Assembly (NCBI GenBank): GCA_958450365.1 | Contig: CAUEEP010000737.1 | Span: forward strand, 102,501-166,500 | Origin: Mesorhabditis belari | Taxonomy: Eukaryota; Nematoda; Chromadorea; Rhabditida; Rhabditidae | DNA length: 64,000 bases | Direction: 5' to 3' | In this document: positions 12,801 to 23,689 of the stretch, in pieces | How the letters are laid out: every line of letters begins with the position of its first letter | How positions within the stretch are numbered: position 1 is the stretch's first letter | Translations under genes and position numbers: made by a program | The notes under the pieces: generated by a model | The model's database searches: none | What the model was told of the DNA's origin: nothing | Seen by the model: the letters and a program-made list of their open reading frames with translations, nothing else

Positions 12801-13075
12801 CATTTACTAATTGGTAATCGTTTTTTTAAAAATCTAAATTGTAATCAAAAAGATAGTAATTCAGATAGTAATTCTTTACTTGGATTGGAAAAAAAGAACG
12901 GTGAATAATCTAGCTGCGATTCACCCCTTGATCTCTAGACTAAGATCTTAGCCAGCTAAGGCTCTTAGCCAGCATGGGTATCTTTATACAATTCTCAAAC
13001 ATCGTTTCAGGTGCCCACATCCCAGACGATTACGATCACGACATAAATATTCCCGAAAAGTTGGAAAAACATTGA
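9815..13075 (+). CDS. aquaporin/aquaglyceroporin, copy B
   Basis: Tandem paralogue of copy A with the same exon plan. Exons: 9815-9919, 10188-10232, 10611-10691, 11228-11366, 11424-11541, 11654-11714, 11757-11808, 12509-12611, 12727-12813, 13011-13075. Readable parts: NRLIVNLLAEFTGMFVFL, FIGLWISMQFFLGEG, GGHLN, IVGTACLTFF, GCGFALNVGYPI, GPRLFAYLLYGSAFF, PFIGSPFGGWVYHLLIG, then GAHIPDD through EKLEKH-stop. Both NPA boxes are damaged in the literal reading: the first reads NWQS and the second PIKSGWGD, each explained by one or two single-base changes. More shifts lie near 10626, 11330 and 12755. Start ATG 9815 is the one matching copy A. A stray copy of exon 8 at about 28600-28700 keeps the intact NPARD-type reading, suggesting the true gene does too. 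Confidence 0.83.
10240..10592. repeat. TTGATTGATTGATTCAT minisatellite in aquaporin B intron
   Basis: About 350 bp of interleaved TTGATTGA and TTGATTCAT units filling the intron between exons 2 and 3. Single-base length variants are scattered through it. Confidence 0.9.
11844..11910 (-). repeat. degenerate tRNA-like (SINE-like) fragment
   Basis: On the minus strand this reads like the 3' half of a tRNA: GATAGCTTAGAGCAAGAC, then AGGTCGAGGTTTAATCCCC resembling a variable region and T arm. No full cloverleaf forms. Probably a tRNA-derived repeat in the aquaporin B intron. Confidence 0.35.
12021..12414 (+). mobile_element. MITE family 1, copy with internal duplication
   Basis: Starts TCTCTATTAGTGGTGCACCG and ends ACTATTATTAGAGAAAATAC then GGTA, so the ends are inverted repeats. 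The body appears twice in tandem: CTCATCGTCAGCTACATTTT followed by AGGTTCTGATAAGCGG occurs near 12120-12175 and again near 12297-12350. No coding capacity. It sits about 95 bp upstream of aquaporin B exon 8. Other copies are at 21229, 28280 and 61130. Confidence 0.8.
12901..12980 (-). repeat. tRNA-like SINE-like element
   Basis: Minus strand reads GCTGGCTAAGATCTTAGTC, then AGAGATCAAGGGGTGAATCG and GCTAGATTATT. It is homologous along its length to the element at 14961-15040, including the 3' GCTAGATTATT tail, so both are copies of one repeat. The AAGGGGTGAATC part resembles a tRNA T arm. Confidence 0.45.
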
Positions 13076-13083
13076 TGATTTAT

Positions 13084-13561
13084 ATGGCTGTAGTCGATTA
13101 TGAATGAGTGGGTTCAGTCTGAGTCTCTATCTAGGCCTAGATCAAGTCCAACCATCAATTGTTTAAGAGCCAGGCCTGGTCGCAGAAACATTGATAATTA
13201 TGTTAAATTTTTTAAATTAGAAAGATTGGATAAAAAGAAAAAAATTAGCGGAACTTCAAAGTTGTTTTCTCTCGGAACAAACAGCTGTTTTGCTCTAATT
13301 TTTTTTCTTTTTTACTCAAATTTTTTAAATTAGAAAGATTAAATATAATTATCAATGTTTCTGCGTTGAATGATACCAAACACTTGATGGTTGGATCGCA
13401 GCCTAGACCTTAGACCTAGAGCTAGACCAAGACCTAGACCTAGACCTGTGACTCCAGATCTAGACCCAGACTCCAGACCTAGACCTAGACTCAGACCTAG
13501 ACTCCAGACTCCAGACCTAGATCTAGACCCACTCACTCCACGCATTCATAATCGGCTACAA
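13084..13561. repeat. inverted repeat enclosing a CTAGAC minisatellite
   Basis: The left arm (about 13084-13205) pairs in pieces with 13346-13561: CGCAGAAACATTGATAATTA against TAATTATCAATGTTTCTGCG, and GATTATGAATGAGTGGG against its complement near 13525-13548. The right arm is expanded by CTAGACCTAGAC-type units (13400-13528). AAATTTTTTAAATTAGAAAG is also present as a direct repeat at 13206 and 13318. It lies right after the aquaporin B stop codon and may contribute to its 3' UTR. Confidence 0.7.
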
Positions 13562-14251
13562 CATTTATAAGCTATGCATAGCATTCGAACATTAAAACGA
13601 TCCTATTAAGCAACTAAATAGACTAAACGGTTATAGAAATGGCTTTACGGTTTAAATCCAATCTGATAATACAATATCTCTTTTGTACATATTTTTGGCA
13701 CACTTATGCAAATTTTCTAATAGTATTCGCATTAAAAATTAATTCCCAAAACAATAGTTGCTGTTCTCTCCTTTTCGAACGATGAACAGACCTTAGAAGG
13801 CATCTATCTCGGTGTTTTTTTTGTGCAAATTTGAAATGTTTAGAGTCATTTGATAGTCAAAAAATGATTATCTATTGAATAAACTTAAAGAAATTGCATT
13901 TAAAAGTAAACAAGATTGAGATAGAGGACTTTAAAGACATTTCAAAGATATTAGGAAGATCAAAGTTAGCATCAAATGGCGTTAAGAATCGATGAACGAG
14001 AATTGAAATTTGTGGAAGATTTTATTTTATTGTTTGTGGCTTTGTGATTCATTTTTTGAAGCTGATTTGAAAAGGTTTTTATTTGCGAAACGGCTAAGAA
14101 GTTTATCAGATAAAAGTGAAAAAGAAGGAAAAGAAGGAAAAGAAGAAAAGAAGAAAAGAAGAAAAGAAGAAAAGAAGGAAAAGAAGAAAAGAAGAAAAGA
14201 ATGAAAAGTTCTATTAGAAAACATTGAAATAAAAAGAGGGAAAGTTTTTAG
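13562..14251. other. short intergenic gap between convergent genes
   Basis: Separates aquaporin B (+) from the 3' end of urocanate hydratase (-). AT-rich. A purine run of GAAAAGAAG units lies at about 14118-14204. No gene seen. Confidence 0.5.
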
Positions 14252-17200
14252 TTAAAAAAGTTTTGAAGAAGTTCTTGATCAACTTGATACGGGACAGTCA
14301 CCTCAAGCCCGGAGACGGTCTTTTGAGTTCTGAAAATGAAAAATAAAACTCCTTTAGGGTTCCTTTATAGTTCCTATTTAGTTCCTTTAAAGCTCCTCTA
14401 AAGCTCCTTTATAGTTCCTTTAAAGCTCCTTTATAGTTCCTATTTAGCTCCTTTAAAGCTCCTTTAAAGCTCCTTTATAGTTCCTATTTAGTTCCTTTAA
14501 AGCTAAAATAAAACTAACAAATTTAGATTTAGACTTATTTAGGTAAAAATTTGAAATGTAACAATGGTGATTGTCAGCTTTTTCAATACTTGCTTTGCTT
14601 TGCTTTCAATTGCTTAAAGCAAGCAAGCTTAACTTTGACATCAATAAAGCCTCTTTTTCTTGAGAAAAGCATCTTTCTTTTTAAATCTAAACACTTAAAC
14701 AGTTAACAATATTTTTTGTTTCACCTGATAATGGCTTCTTTTGCTTTATCATTCCCTGACCAACTCCTCCTTGCCACTCCATTTGATACATCCCATGAGA
14801 GCATCGAACGAGCACGACGATCCGTTTCCTGAAATGCTTCAATTTGTATACTTTTGCATTAAAAAAAATAATTTATACACACAAATAATGTCGTACAAAC
14901 AATACAAAAGCAATAACCTTTAAACCCTAAATGTAGGGAAGAAAAAAAGATGGAAAAAAACCAATAATCTAGCCAATATGGAACCCTTGACCTCTCAACT
15001 AAGATACAGAGCTCTTAGTCTGTCGGCTATGACAGGCGCTCACTGGTAATCACTGGTAAACGATCAAGTAAATGTGTTTGGAAAGTTTATAAGTAGTAAT
15101 AGGGTTAAAGTAGTCTAGCAGAATTTTAACACAAAAGTTTACCAGTTTAGAGTATTAAAATGAATTAAAGTAGTGGATACTATAGTTGTTCTATAAAAGT
15201 TTTTTTTTACCAGATCTCCATCTAGCACCATTCCGAATCCACCATTTATCACATCGCCCCATCCGACACCGCCTCCATTGTGCAGAGAGATCCACGTGGC
15301 TCCTCTAAAACTTTTTGAGTCAATAAAGTAACCTAAGAAAGCAGATCGTTTATTGAAAATTAAATCTAAATCTCAAATTCTCAATTCCCTTACCTCATCG
15401 CGTCCCCAATCGCATTTTGCACGGCCATATCAGCAGTGAAAGCGCTTCCATCAGTGATGTTTGCGGTTTCTCTAAATTTCAATTCAATTTAAAAAGAAAA
15501 TCTAATATCTACATCTTAATCTACATCTATCTACATCTAAATCTACATCTATCTACATCTAAATCTACATCTAATATCTACATCTATCTACATCTAAAAC
15601 TACATCTATCTAAATCTACATCTAAATCTACATCTAAATCTACATCTATCTACATCATTTTGCATAGTATTTTACGATATTTTGCATTACAAACCTGAAC
15701 GGAGAATCGGTACCCGATACATCATGGTGATCTCTCGAAATCACGATTGGGGCCTAAATTTTTAAACTTTAATATATTTGCATATATCTTTTTAAGGTAT
15801 ACTTTAATGTATATAGAATCCTTCTGAATTTAGTAGTGAATTAAGCATCCTAACAAAACTCGGAAGCATTAGACGTAGTTTTAAAAAAACCGCGTCAGGT
15901 AGAAAGCTTATAAAACTTGTAAGCACAAAGTATTGATCCATATGAAATTTCTAGACATCTTCTAACTTCTAGGCACTTAAAAGATAAAGAACTTGCCGTA
16001 ATTCTCTTGTTTCTGACAGCTTCATTGAAAGCGAGAGCGATCGCGGTACGGCCGGCTTGATCCGAGTACAAGATGCGAGCCTGAAATGAGAAAATGACAA
16101 GAAATCGAAGTATGAGGCTAAAATTCACACTAGACTTTACTAGATTCACCAAAATCTACTAGTTTCACGACAAAATTGTTAATTCTAGCATAGTCTGAAT
16201 AGGATTGGTCAATTTTAAGTCCAATCCTGCTATCCAACTCATCAGTTGTAATTCACCTGTGTTCCCACCACCAATTTGTGCTCATCCGCTTCGACAATCC
16301 ATTTCCGATTGTCAACATACTGTTGCTTTACCCATTCAGGCACTAAAATTCATTTGTAGAATTTTTCGCTACCCAAACTATCTTGTTATAACCAATGATC
16401 TAAACACAACCTTTCTAACGCACTCAACTCTTTCCTGAAAGTGTTTCAATGCACTAGAAAAGATGCATTTTCATTGTAAAGCATAAAGTAAATCAAAGTT
16501 ATTCACTCACTGTCTCCTTTCAGCAATTTGTTGATCACTTGACAAGCGATTTTATCAGATTCTCTAAATAAAGTATATTTTAATTTTTAAAATACTCAAC
16601 TTTAAATCCTCAGGAGTTCCCGATGTGCAAACCCATCGGAATGGACCGAAACCCATCGAGAAAATGTCACTAAAGGAGGTGTTTAAATAAAATTATAAAA
16701 TGAAATATAATAATCAAAAATTAATATTCTTTTTTACCCCATAATATCCTGAAAATAGCTTGGATAGCGAAAATCTTTGTCATCTTTCGCATTTTCTTTC
16801 AACATCTCGACTCCGGCTCTCTGAAATGAAAAAATTAGAGGAAATTGAGATATTTTATTTACATTAAATCTTCCTTACCTGACATTCGACAAGAAACGCG
16901 TTCCCGTAGTCCCAAAAGTACATTCCCCGTTTGGCCAGCTTATCAATGGCCGCGATTTGACGGCGGAGACTGCAAAAAGGATTTAAACGCCTGTATTTAA
17001 AGATATTCAGTTAACTAACTGAGTATCACTATTTACGTCTGTATTTAGTGATACTCAGTTAGTTAACTGAATATCTTTAAATACTCAATTGCTTAAATAA
17101 ATACCTTTAGAGACTAGTTTTGAACACTAATTTTGGGAGTGGGACAAATGCGACCTTTTTTTGCGCACCCGGACATTTGCGCACCTTTTTTTCCGCACTT

Positions 17201-20200
17201 AGCCCATTAGCGCACCTTTTTTTCGCGTTTTAAAAAAGCTCTGAAAGCTAATATTAACCAATTTCTATTCCAAAAGTTGTTTTTCTAGGTAATTTGAGGG
17301 TGTCGAATTCAAATTTTGACATAACAGAGCGTGTGGAACCAATTTGAAATGAAAGACATTTCAAATTACAGAAAAGTGTTGATCTTTCTCTTTGTGTATA
17401 ACTCCGTCCGTTTGTTTCCACAAGCTCTGATATGCCAAAATTTCGATTCGACACCCTCAAATTACCTAGAAAAACAACTTTTGGAATAGAAATTGGTTAA
17501 TATTAGCTTTTAGAGCTTTTTTAAAACGCGAAAAAAGGTGCGCTAATGGGCTAAGTGCGGAAAAAAAGGTAGCATTTGTCCCACTCCCCTAATTTTATCT
17601 GAAATATAAACTTTTTTTAAAAACTGTTTCACCCATCATGTAGCCAAGAAAGTAAGGTATGTTTTTTTATATAAAACTTGAGTTAGTTTGATATTTGGAT
17701 TGTAAGAAATTTGACTTGAACTTTTTGAAGGTTTTCTATTCACCGTGTTTTAACTACATCCCAGATTTTCTTCATTTCCATTTGTTATTTGTTAGTAAAT
17801 AAAAGTATTAAAGTTGCCGGATGTAGTTTTGCTGTTAGTTTTTAAAATTACCACAAAAGTATTGTTTTATAAAAGCCATCAAGGAAGGTTTATAAGAAAG
17901 GTTTACCTCTCCCTGACCAGCTCCTTAAATTCATTTGGTTTATTGGTCATCATTTGATTGGCTTCATCAAAAGTGATCCCAACTGGGTAATATCTGAAAG
18001 ATGAAAGATCTGAATTGTTTTCAAGATTCCCAAACAAACAAACCCTCCAAGAAAAGGATTGTGACAAGATGTTTGATCCGAGCCAAGTTCCACGAGATTT
18101 TCCTCTTCCAAAGCTAACTTTTCCCTGGAATAATGGCTTGAATCTGCTTTGCTTTGCTTTGCTAAACTGCTTTGCTAAAGTTGCTAAATTTTAAGATGCT
18201 TTTGACTTTGAAAAGTGATGTTGGTGAATTAAGAAGGCAAATTTTGTTCAAAACCAAATCCAGCAACAAAAATCAAGCTTAAAAATTGTAACTAATGTCA
18301 AAAATTGAATCACTGTATTGATGCCTTACCATAAATCGACAACATTCCCGAGATATCCGATTGAAATCGCTTTTCTCTCGCTTCTCGCCTCTTTAATTAA
18401 GCCAACGATTTCATCAAGATTCGTGCTGTAGATCTAAAATTTTAAAGTTTCAAGATAAAAGTCGATAAAAGTCGATCTAAGTCTCCAATTCTACCTCAAG
18501 CCACCCTTGGTCGTGTCGCTTCTTCAGCGCTTTTTCGCTAATCTAAAAATCGATTCATTTTAGATAAGCCTGAAATGTTTCTTAATCGATAAATTTATTG
18601 ATTTTAGGGACTTTTTTTGATTTGATTGATTGATTGATTTGATTTGATTTGATTTGATTCATCATAATCTAGATCCTTTCTTTCCCCGACCTCAGCAATC
18701 ACTCCAACACATCCAGCAATTTTCGCCGCTTTCGCTTGCGCGCCCGACATTCCGCCAAGGCCGGCCGTCACAAAAACTTTTCTGAAACGATTAGAAAACT
18801 ATTTTTAATGATGTTGGTGAAGAAGAAGATTTTGGTCAAGAAGGGAATTTTTTTTCAAAACCAAACCCAGCAACAAAAATCAAAGTTAAATTGTAAACAA
18901 TGTCAAAAAATGAATCACTTACCCAGCTAAATCATCAGTATTAAGGTATTTGCGGCCAGCGTTCATCACTGTAATCTAAAATTGAGTTTGTTTCAGCAAT
19001 TTCAGCAATTTCAGCAAATTTTCAACCTTTCTAGTCTAATACTAATAGTTTTCTTTATATCTTTCTAAAATAAATCTCATTCTTTTTACTTACCGTTGTC
19101 CCGTGAACGATCCCTTGTGGCCCAATGTAGCAATAACTTCCAGCAGTCATTTGCCCATACATTGTCACACCCAATGCGAAATATTTATCATACAATGGCT
19201 TTGTTGAATAGTTTGGAATCATCTAGAAGTTGATGAGCTTTAGTTTTTCAATAATGAAATTTCAAAACAAACCATTCCATTAGTAATCGTTAATCGTGGA
19301 GCATCTTTTTGTGAGGGGAAGACCAAGTGGATGACCTAGAGGGTTTTAAATAGAATTCTTTGCTCAAAGCTTCAAATCCAGATATTCTTTAACTCAAAGC
19401 TTCAAATCAAATTCTTTGCTTGAAAGCTTCAAATCGAACTCTTTGCTGAGTTACACTAAGATCACAGTAGAATATAGCTACAAAGCTACAAAGCTATAAA
19501 TAAGAAAATGATTTGTTTCGAAGTTCCAATTATCAAAATGATCAAAATTTGTTTAGAAAATTGATTTAAACAACCTGAATACACCAACCAATGTCTGCTC
19601 ATCGCTCATTGACCATAATAACGGATGACCAAACGAAACTGAATAACAAATGCTATTAATAAATATTTATTAAAATTCCAAGCAAAAGACCCAAGAAAAA
19701 TCAATTTATTTAACTTAATTGAATACGAGTTTCTTTGAAATGAAAGATCTTTTTATTGACCTGAATCCAATTGTCGAACACTTGCCCATTTCCACCATAA
19801 GTCACTAATTCTTACCGAAACTGAAGAATGAGATAAAGCATTCAAATAATATTAACTATTCAATATATCTACAGGGTGCGTCGTAATTATTGCAACAAGA
19901 GTTCAAAGACCGTTTTCCAAACAGGAAAACCTTGGGACCCTCATAGACATGTAAAAGCCAAGAACAGTAAAAAGTGGACCTTCATGCAAGATGGGCTCCA
20001 CGCTCACACTAAGAAGACCTTCAGGACTGGTGTGTGGCAAACTTTCCCTCAGTGATCACCAAGGATGAATGGCCTCCAAACTCACCGGATCTCAATGTGA
20101 TGGACTTTTCCATTTGGGCAATCTTAGAGGCTAATGTCTGCTCTTTGACCTTGAAGAAGTCTTTTGACCCAAAGGATGGAAGGCGACTCACCAAGATGAC

Positions 20201-21896
20201 ATTCGGGCCGCAGTGGAGGCATATTCCGAACCGATTAAAGGCTGTTATCAAGGCAAAAGGCGGTCATATCGAATGATCTCTTGTTTCCTTATTTGTTACT
20301 GTTAAATAAAGCTATTTCTGTCCTTCCAGTGAAACTTCTTGGTGTGCAATGCCTTTGAAGTATCTTGTTGCAATAATTATGACGCACCCTGTACATTAAT
20401 TGTTATCTATTAATTTCATTAATTCTTGTTTAGTTCACTTTTCATTAATTCTTGTTTATTAACTACATTAATTGTTCAACTTGTAAAAGTAGAAAAGTTT
20501 TTTTTGATTTCTTTATTGTACCTGTGCCACTTCAGGATCCAAATTGTTCTTGATCATCAAAATGATTGCGGCCGCTTGTTGGCATTTTGCTTTGATTTTT
20601 CGTAGTTGGTGGAGCCTGTAAATGAGGATTTAAATGGAAAAATCTATCCGTTAACTTTTAACCGGAAATCCCGAATAAAACGAAAAGAAAGCATAGATGT
20701 GGCCATAAGTCTCCAATTCTTCTGCAGGAATTCCTGAAATGATTTTTTGGTTTCAAATAGTTCGAAGCACGTTTTATTGAAATATCGATTGCATAAAATA
20801 ATTACAGCAATATGGCAATGTAAAAGCTAAATTATTTTTGGAAAAGATTGTCCCTCGAGCTTGATTGATTGATTACCTTTGCCTTTTTTATCTTTGCCTT
20901 TGCCTTTGCCTTGCCTTTGCCTTTACCTTTGTTTCCGCCCCCTTTTTTGCCTTTTACCTTTGCCTTTTACCTTTGCCGCTTTGCTTTGCCTTTGCCTTTG
21001 CCTTACCTTTGCCTTTGCCTCCGCTTCACCTTTGCCTTTGCCTTTGCCTTTTACCTTTGCCTTTACCTTTGCCTTTTGCCCCTTTGCCAACAAATTGTGG
21101 TATTTTTCCGGGCACATACGCAACCTATTCGCAACGAATAACTAATGTTTGCTTTAGCATATTCAAAACGATCCGACATTCCTATGACGACTATTTTTTG
21201 GGTGTCAGCTCGTTTTTAACGACAGACCTTACCATATTCTCTCTTAATAGTAGTGCTTCCCTCTCTTTATGGTAGTGCGACGTACTAGCAACGACTATTT
21301 TTGGGTGCCTCCCTTAGAATTCCTCAAAATTTCGAGGCTTCGCTTATCAGAACCTATTGATGTGCGGTCGAAATGCCGTTGACGATGAGATCTGAGTGGG
21401 GATTTGAGTGTTGAGCTTCTGCGCCGAACTTGGAAATCATAAAATCGTGATTAACTCAGCTTGGCCAGGTTAATCACGCACTACTCTAATAGAGAGAATA
21501 AGGTATTCATTTCCAGATAGATTGTATTTACGAGTGTACAAAGATAGTTATCTCATAGATAGTTCTCGATAACTTTATAACATACTAGTTTCCAAGAGAA
21601 GATTCAGGGCTATCAAATGACTATAATAAGTTTCATTTATGTTTAAATTTACATAAAATTTACATAAAATTAAACCAAAATTCAGTAAAAGCAGCTCCAA
21701 TTGCTGGGCGAATGTGTGTAAATGAATTAAATTTAATTTTCTGTGATTCTCTGTGAACTTTTTTCTCGTTTGCATTCAATTGGAGTGGTCTTCTTGGAGC
21801 ATGGGAAGATATTGGAGAGGTTTCTCCATTTTCGCTGGATAATCGGGAAGTCCCTCGAAAGGGATCACTCAATAAACCCTCGATACCCCACGGCAT
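14252..21896 (-). CDS. UROC1: urocanate hydratase (urocanase), complete multi-exon gene
   Basis: Cytosolic NAD-dependent enzyme of histidine catabolism converting urocanate to imidazolonepropionate. Minus-strand exons 5' to 3': 21759-21896, about 21075-21141, 20656-20733, 20522-20615, 19761-19820, 19575-19638, 19273-19335, 19094-19222, 18923-18975, 18691-18781, 18495-18542, 18330-18433, 18044-18124, 17907-17993, 16879-16969, 16738-16820, 16601-16669, 16511-16563, 16257-16342, 15997-16080, 15695-15753, 15394-15471, 15211-15304, 14725-14828, 14252-14329. Hallmarks in order: [106 protein letters not shown] and [12 protein letters not shown], ending LLQNFFN-stop. Single-base shifts occur near 19325, 19590, 19811 and 20697. 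One intron (donor at 15996) is GC-AG. Start is the Met at 21896 (MPWGIEGLL). Confidence 0.95.
14341..14510. repeat. CTCCTTTAAAGTTCCTTTATAG minisatellite
   Basis: Roughly 12-bp units alternating AGCTCCTTTAA and AGTTCCTATTT in the last urocanate hydratase intron. Confidence 0.8.
14961..15040 (-). repeat. tRNA-like SINE-like element
   Basis: Minus strand reads GACAGACTAAGAGCTCTG, then TATCTTAGTTGAGAGGTCAA, GGGTTCCATATTGG and CTAGATTATTGG. The GGTCAAGGGTTC part resembles a tRNA variable region and T arm. The whole aligns with the element at 12901-12980 in the same orientation. It lies in a urocanate hydratase intron. Confidence 0.45.
15503..15657. repeat. ATCTACATCTAA minisatellite in urocanase intron
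   Basis: Tandem ATCTACATCTA/ATCTAAATCTAC units filling most of the intron between the exons at 15394 and 15695. Confidence 0.85.
16994..17083. repeat. perfect 36-bp hairpin
   Basis: Arms 16994-17029 and 17048-17083 are exact reverse complements (core AGATATTCAGTTAACTAACT), separated by an 18-base loop. It lies in a urocanate hydratase intron, next to a larger fold-back element. Perfect arms suggest a recent element or an amplification artefact. Confidence 0.85.
17135..17590. mobile_element. long fold-back element, family 2
   Basis: Nearly symmetrical element: starts GGGAGTGGGACAAATGC and ends GCATTTGTCCCACTCCC, with arms of about 170 bp that include GCGCACC, CTAATATTAACCAATTTC and GGTAATTTGAGGGTGTCGA. 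No transposase. It occupies the urocanate hydratase intron between the exons at 16879 and 17907. The arm motif GCGCACCCGGACATTTGCGC recurs in altered form near 53100-53140. Confidence 0.85.
19872..20391 (+). mobile_element. internally deleted Tc1/mariner-type transposon
   Basis: The ends are exact inverted repeats of about 25 bp (CAGGGTGCGTCGTAATTATT and its complement), flanked by TA on both sides as expected for Tc1/mariner insertion. A remnant open frame on the plus strand (about 20034-20276) contains [20 protein letters not shown], the transposase C-terminal catalytic block around the third acidic residue. The N-terminal two thirds are missing, so it could move only with help in trans. 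It sits in a urocanate hydratase intron. Confidence 0.9.
20873..21092. repeat. CCTTTG hexanucleotide repeat
   Basis: CCTTTGCCTTTACCTTTG-type array in the urocanate hydratase intron after the second exon. It runs up to the donor, so the exon edge near 21075 is uncertain. Long open frames here are only Leu/Phe/Pro or Lys/Ala/Gly repeats. Confidence 0.9.
21229..21506 (-). mobile_element. MITE family 1, reverse copy
   Basis: Ends CCATATTCTCTCTTAATAGT and ACTACTCTAATAGAGAGAAT then AAGGTA are inverted and TA-flanked. Read on the minus strand the body matches the copies at 12021, 28280 and 61130 (AGGTTCTGATAAGCG and AGATCTCATCGTC). It lies in the first urocanate hydratase intron. Confidence 0.8.
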
Positions 21897-22270
21897 TCTG
21901 AACTAATTCAAATCACTTAATCATCTAAAATGAAACTTTAAATAAAAACTTTGTAAAAGTTTTTCAAAATTTCGTGAACCCGTTTTGTTTAAAGTTATTT
22001 TTATCTTTTACCGATTGTTTTTGCTTGAAATGACTCGAATCTTTCATAAATCAGATCTAAATTGTTCAAAGTATACGAAAATTGTGTTTTGTGTCATCAA
22101 TTGTGTCATTAATCGTTGTTTGTCATCATTAATGACATCATTTAACCTTAACTTTATCATTAAAATCGTAAACACAATTTTTGGCTTACATTTTTGAACA
22201 ATTTAGATCTGATTTTACAGTTCCCGTGTTTTTTTGTGAAATTCAATTAGAATAATTTGTGAGATTGAAC
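21897..22270. other. 5' flank of urocanate hydratase
   Basis: AT-rich upstream region of the minus-strand urocanate hydratase gene. No TATA box or spliced-leader acceptor assigned with confidence. Confidence 0.3.
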
Positions 22271-22274
22271 GTTC

Positions 22275-22925
22275 AACAGCTTGTCTGTTGTTGCCCGAAG
22301 AAGAACAAGAACTAGGACTAGGACTAGAACGAGAACCCGAACTAAGAACTAGAACTAGGACAAGAACAACCAAGAACAAGAACAGAACAAGAAGAACAAG
22401 AACAAGAACAAGAAGAACAAGAACAAGAACAAGAGAACAAGAAGAAGAACAAGAGAAGAAGAACAAGAAGAAGAAGAACAAGAAGAGAGAACAAGAACAA
22501 GAACAAGAAGAAGAAGAACAAGAAGAAGAACAAGAACAAGAACTAGAACTCGGACTAGGACAAAGAACAAGACCAAGAACAAGAACCAAGAAGAACAAGA
22601 GAGAAGAAGAACAAGAAGAAGAAGAACAAAGAAGAAGAACTTAAGAACAAGAACAAGAAGAAGAAGAACAAGAAGAAGAACAAGAACAGGAGAACTAGAA
22701 CTAGGACTAGGACAAGAACAAGACCAAGAACAAGAACAAGAAGAACAAGAAGAAGAACAAGAAGAAGAAGAACAAGAAGAAGAACAAGAACAATGAACTA
22801 GAACTAGGACTAGGACAAGAACAAGACCAAGAACAAGAACAAGAAGAACAAGAAGAAGAAGAACAGAGAAGAAGAAGAACAAGAACAAGAAGAAGAAGAA
22901 GAAGAACAACAACAACAACACCAAC
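22275..22925. repeat. AAGAACAAG / GAAGAAGAA purine minisatellite
   Basis: About 650 bp of AAGAAC and GAAGAA units broken by ACTAGGACTAGGAC blocks at about 22305-22350, 22540-22560, 22690-22710 and 22800-22820. That gives a higher-order period of roughly 110-150 bp. Open frames on both strands are purely compositional (Glu/Arg-rich or Ser/Leu/Phe-rich). Confidence 0.9.
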
Positions 22926-23023
22926 TGTTCAACATAGCAATATTTCTAAGTTTCAAAGTTGTCAAATGTTCAATGTTCGTTTTAATCGAAGAGTTAAACG
23001 AAAAATATTCGAAACTTGAAATG

Positions 23024-23208
23024 TAAAATGTGATGGGGGAGATGGAGGGATCGAGATTTTTATGGTGCCCTCCATTTCTCTGTTTCATTTTTAGCAATGA
23101 GAATAGCCTTGATTTCTCCCATTTATCGTCCGTAAACGAATAAAATCTTTCGAGAAAAGAGAAATTCACATTTTCTTCCAATGTTTTTGCTTTGGTTTTA
23201 TCTGAAAA
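23024..23208 (-). CDS. unrecognised minus-strand exon(s)
   Basis: Minus strand after a TTTTCAG near 23205 reads DKTKAKTLEENVNFSFLERF, then YSFTDDKWEKS and on into MKQRNGGHHKNLDPS. The sequence looks protein-like and begins at a good acceptor, but no family is recognised. It may be a downstream exon of the unrecognised minus-strand gene at 26727-31046 or stand alone. Confidence 0.3.
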
Positions 23209-23689
23209 TTTGTGAATGAGTTTAGAGGTTTGGAATTTAAATGAATTTGAATGAATTTTGTAGAATTTTAACATTTCTTCTTGCAGTAATGTGTATTTTC
23301 TTGCGTTTCTTTTTGAAAAGTTTACTTTTATTCGACTGGCAGTTAAGAAAATACAGTGAAACCGTAAAATAATTTAATAAAACGAATCGCTCGAGACCGA
23401 AAACTTTGATATAACTTTGAACGTGTTTTTAACTTCAATTTTTCAAAATTTCAAACGATATAACTTCAAATTTTCTACGTAACTGCGCTGGCCGGCTACT
23501 GATTGCATTTGGCTGGGGCAGCTACGCACAATTTCTTAGGATACTTTATAGGATTTCAAATTCTTTGTATCGAAGTTCGATTGGATCTCAAAATTGTGCA
23601 AAAAAGGAATTACGATAGATTTAGGGTGGAAAATAGAAAAGATTAAATTAGATTACAAAGAAAAGGAAAAAGAATCTAGATAAATGTAG

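Noticed and set aside
20865..21275. Leu/Phe/Pro-rich frames around 20.9-21.3 kb
   Set aside because: They translate the CCTTTG hexamer repeat in a urocanate hydratase intron and run into a MITE.
21985..22197. Hydrophobic plus-strand frame near 22 kb
   Set aside because: AT-rich composition gives Phe/Ile/Asn runs; no splice context or homology.
22215..22924. Long Ser/Leu/Phe or Glu/Arg-rich frames
   Set aside because: Simple purine repeat read in several frames on both strands; composition only.
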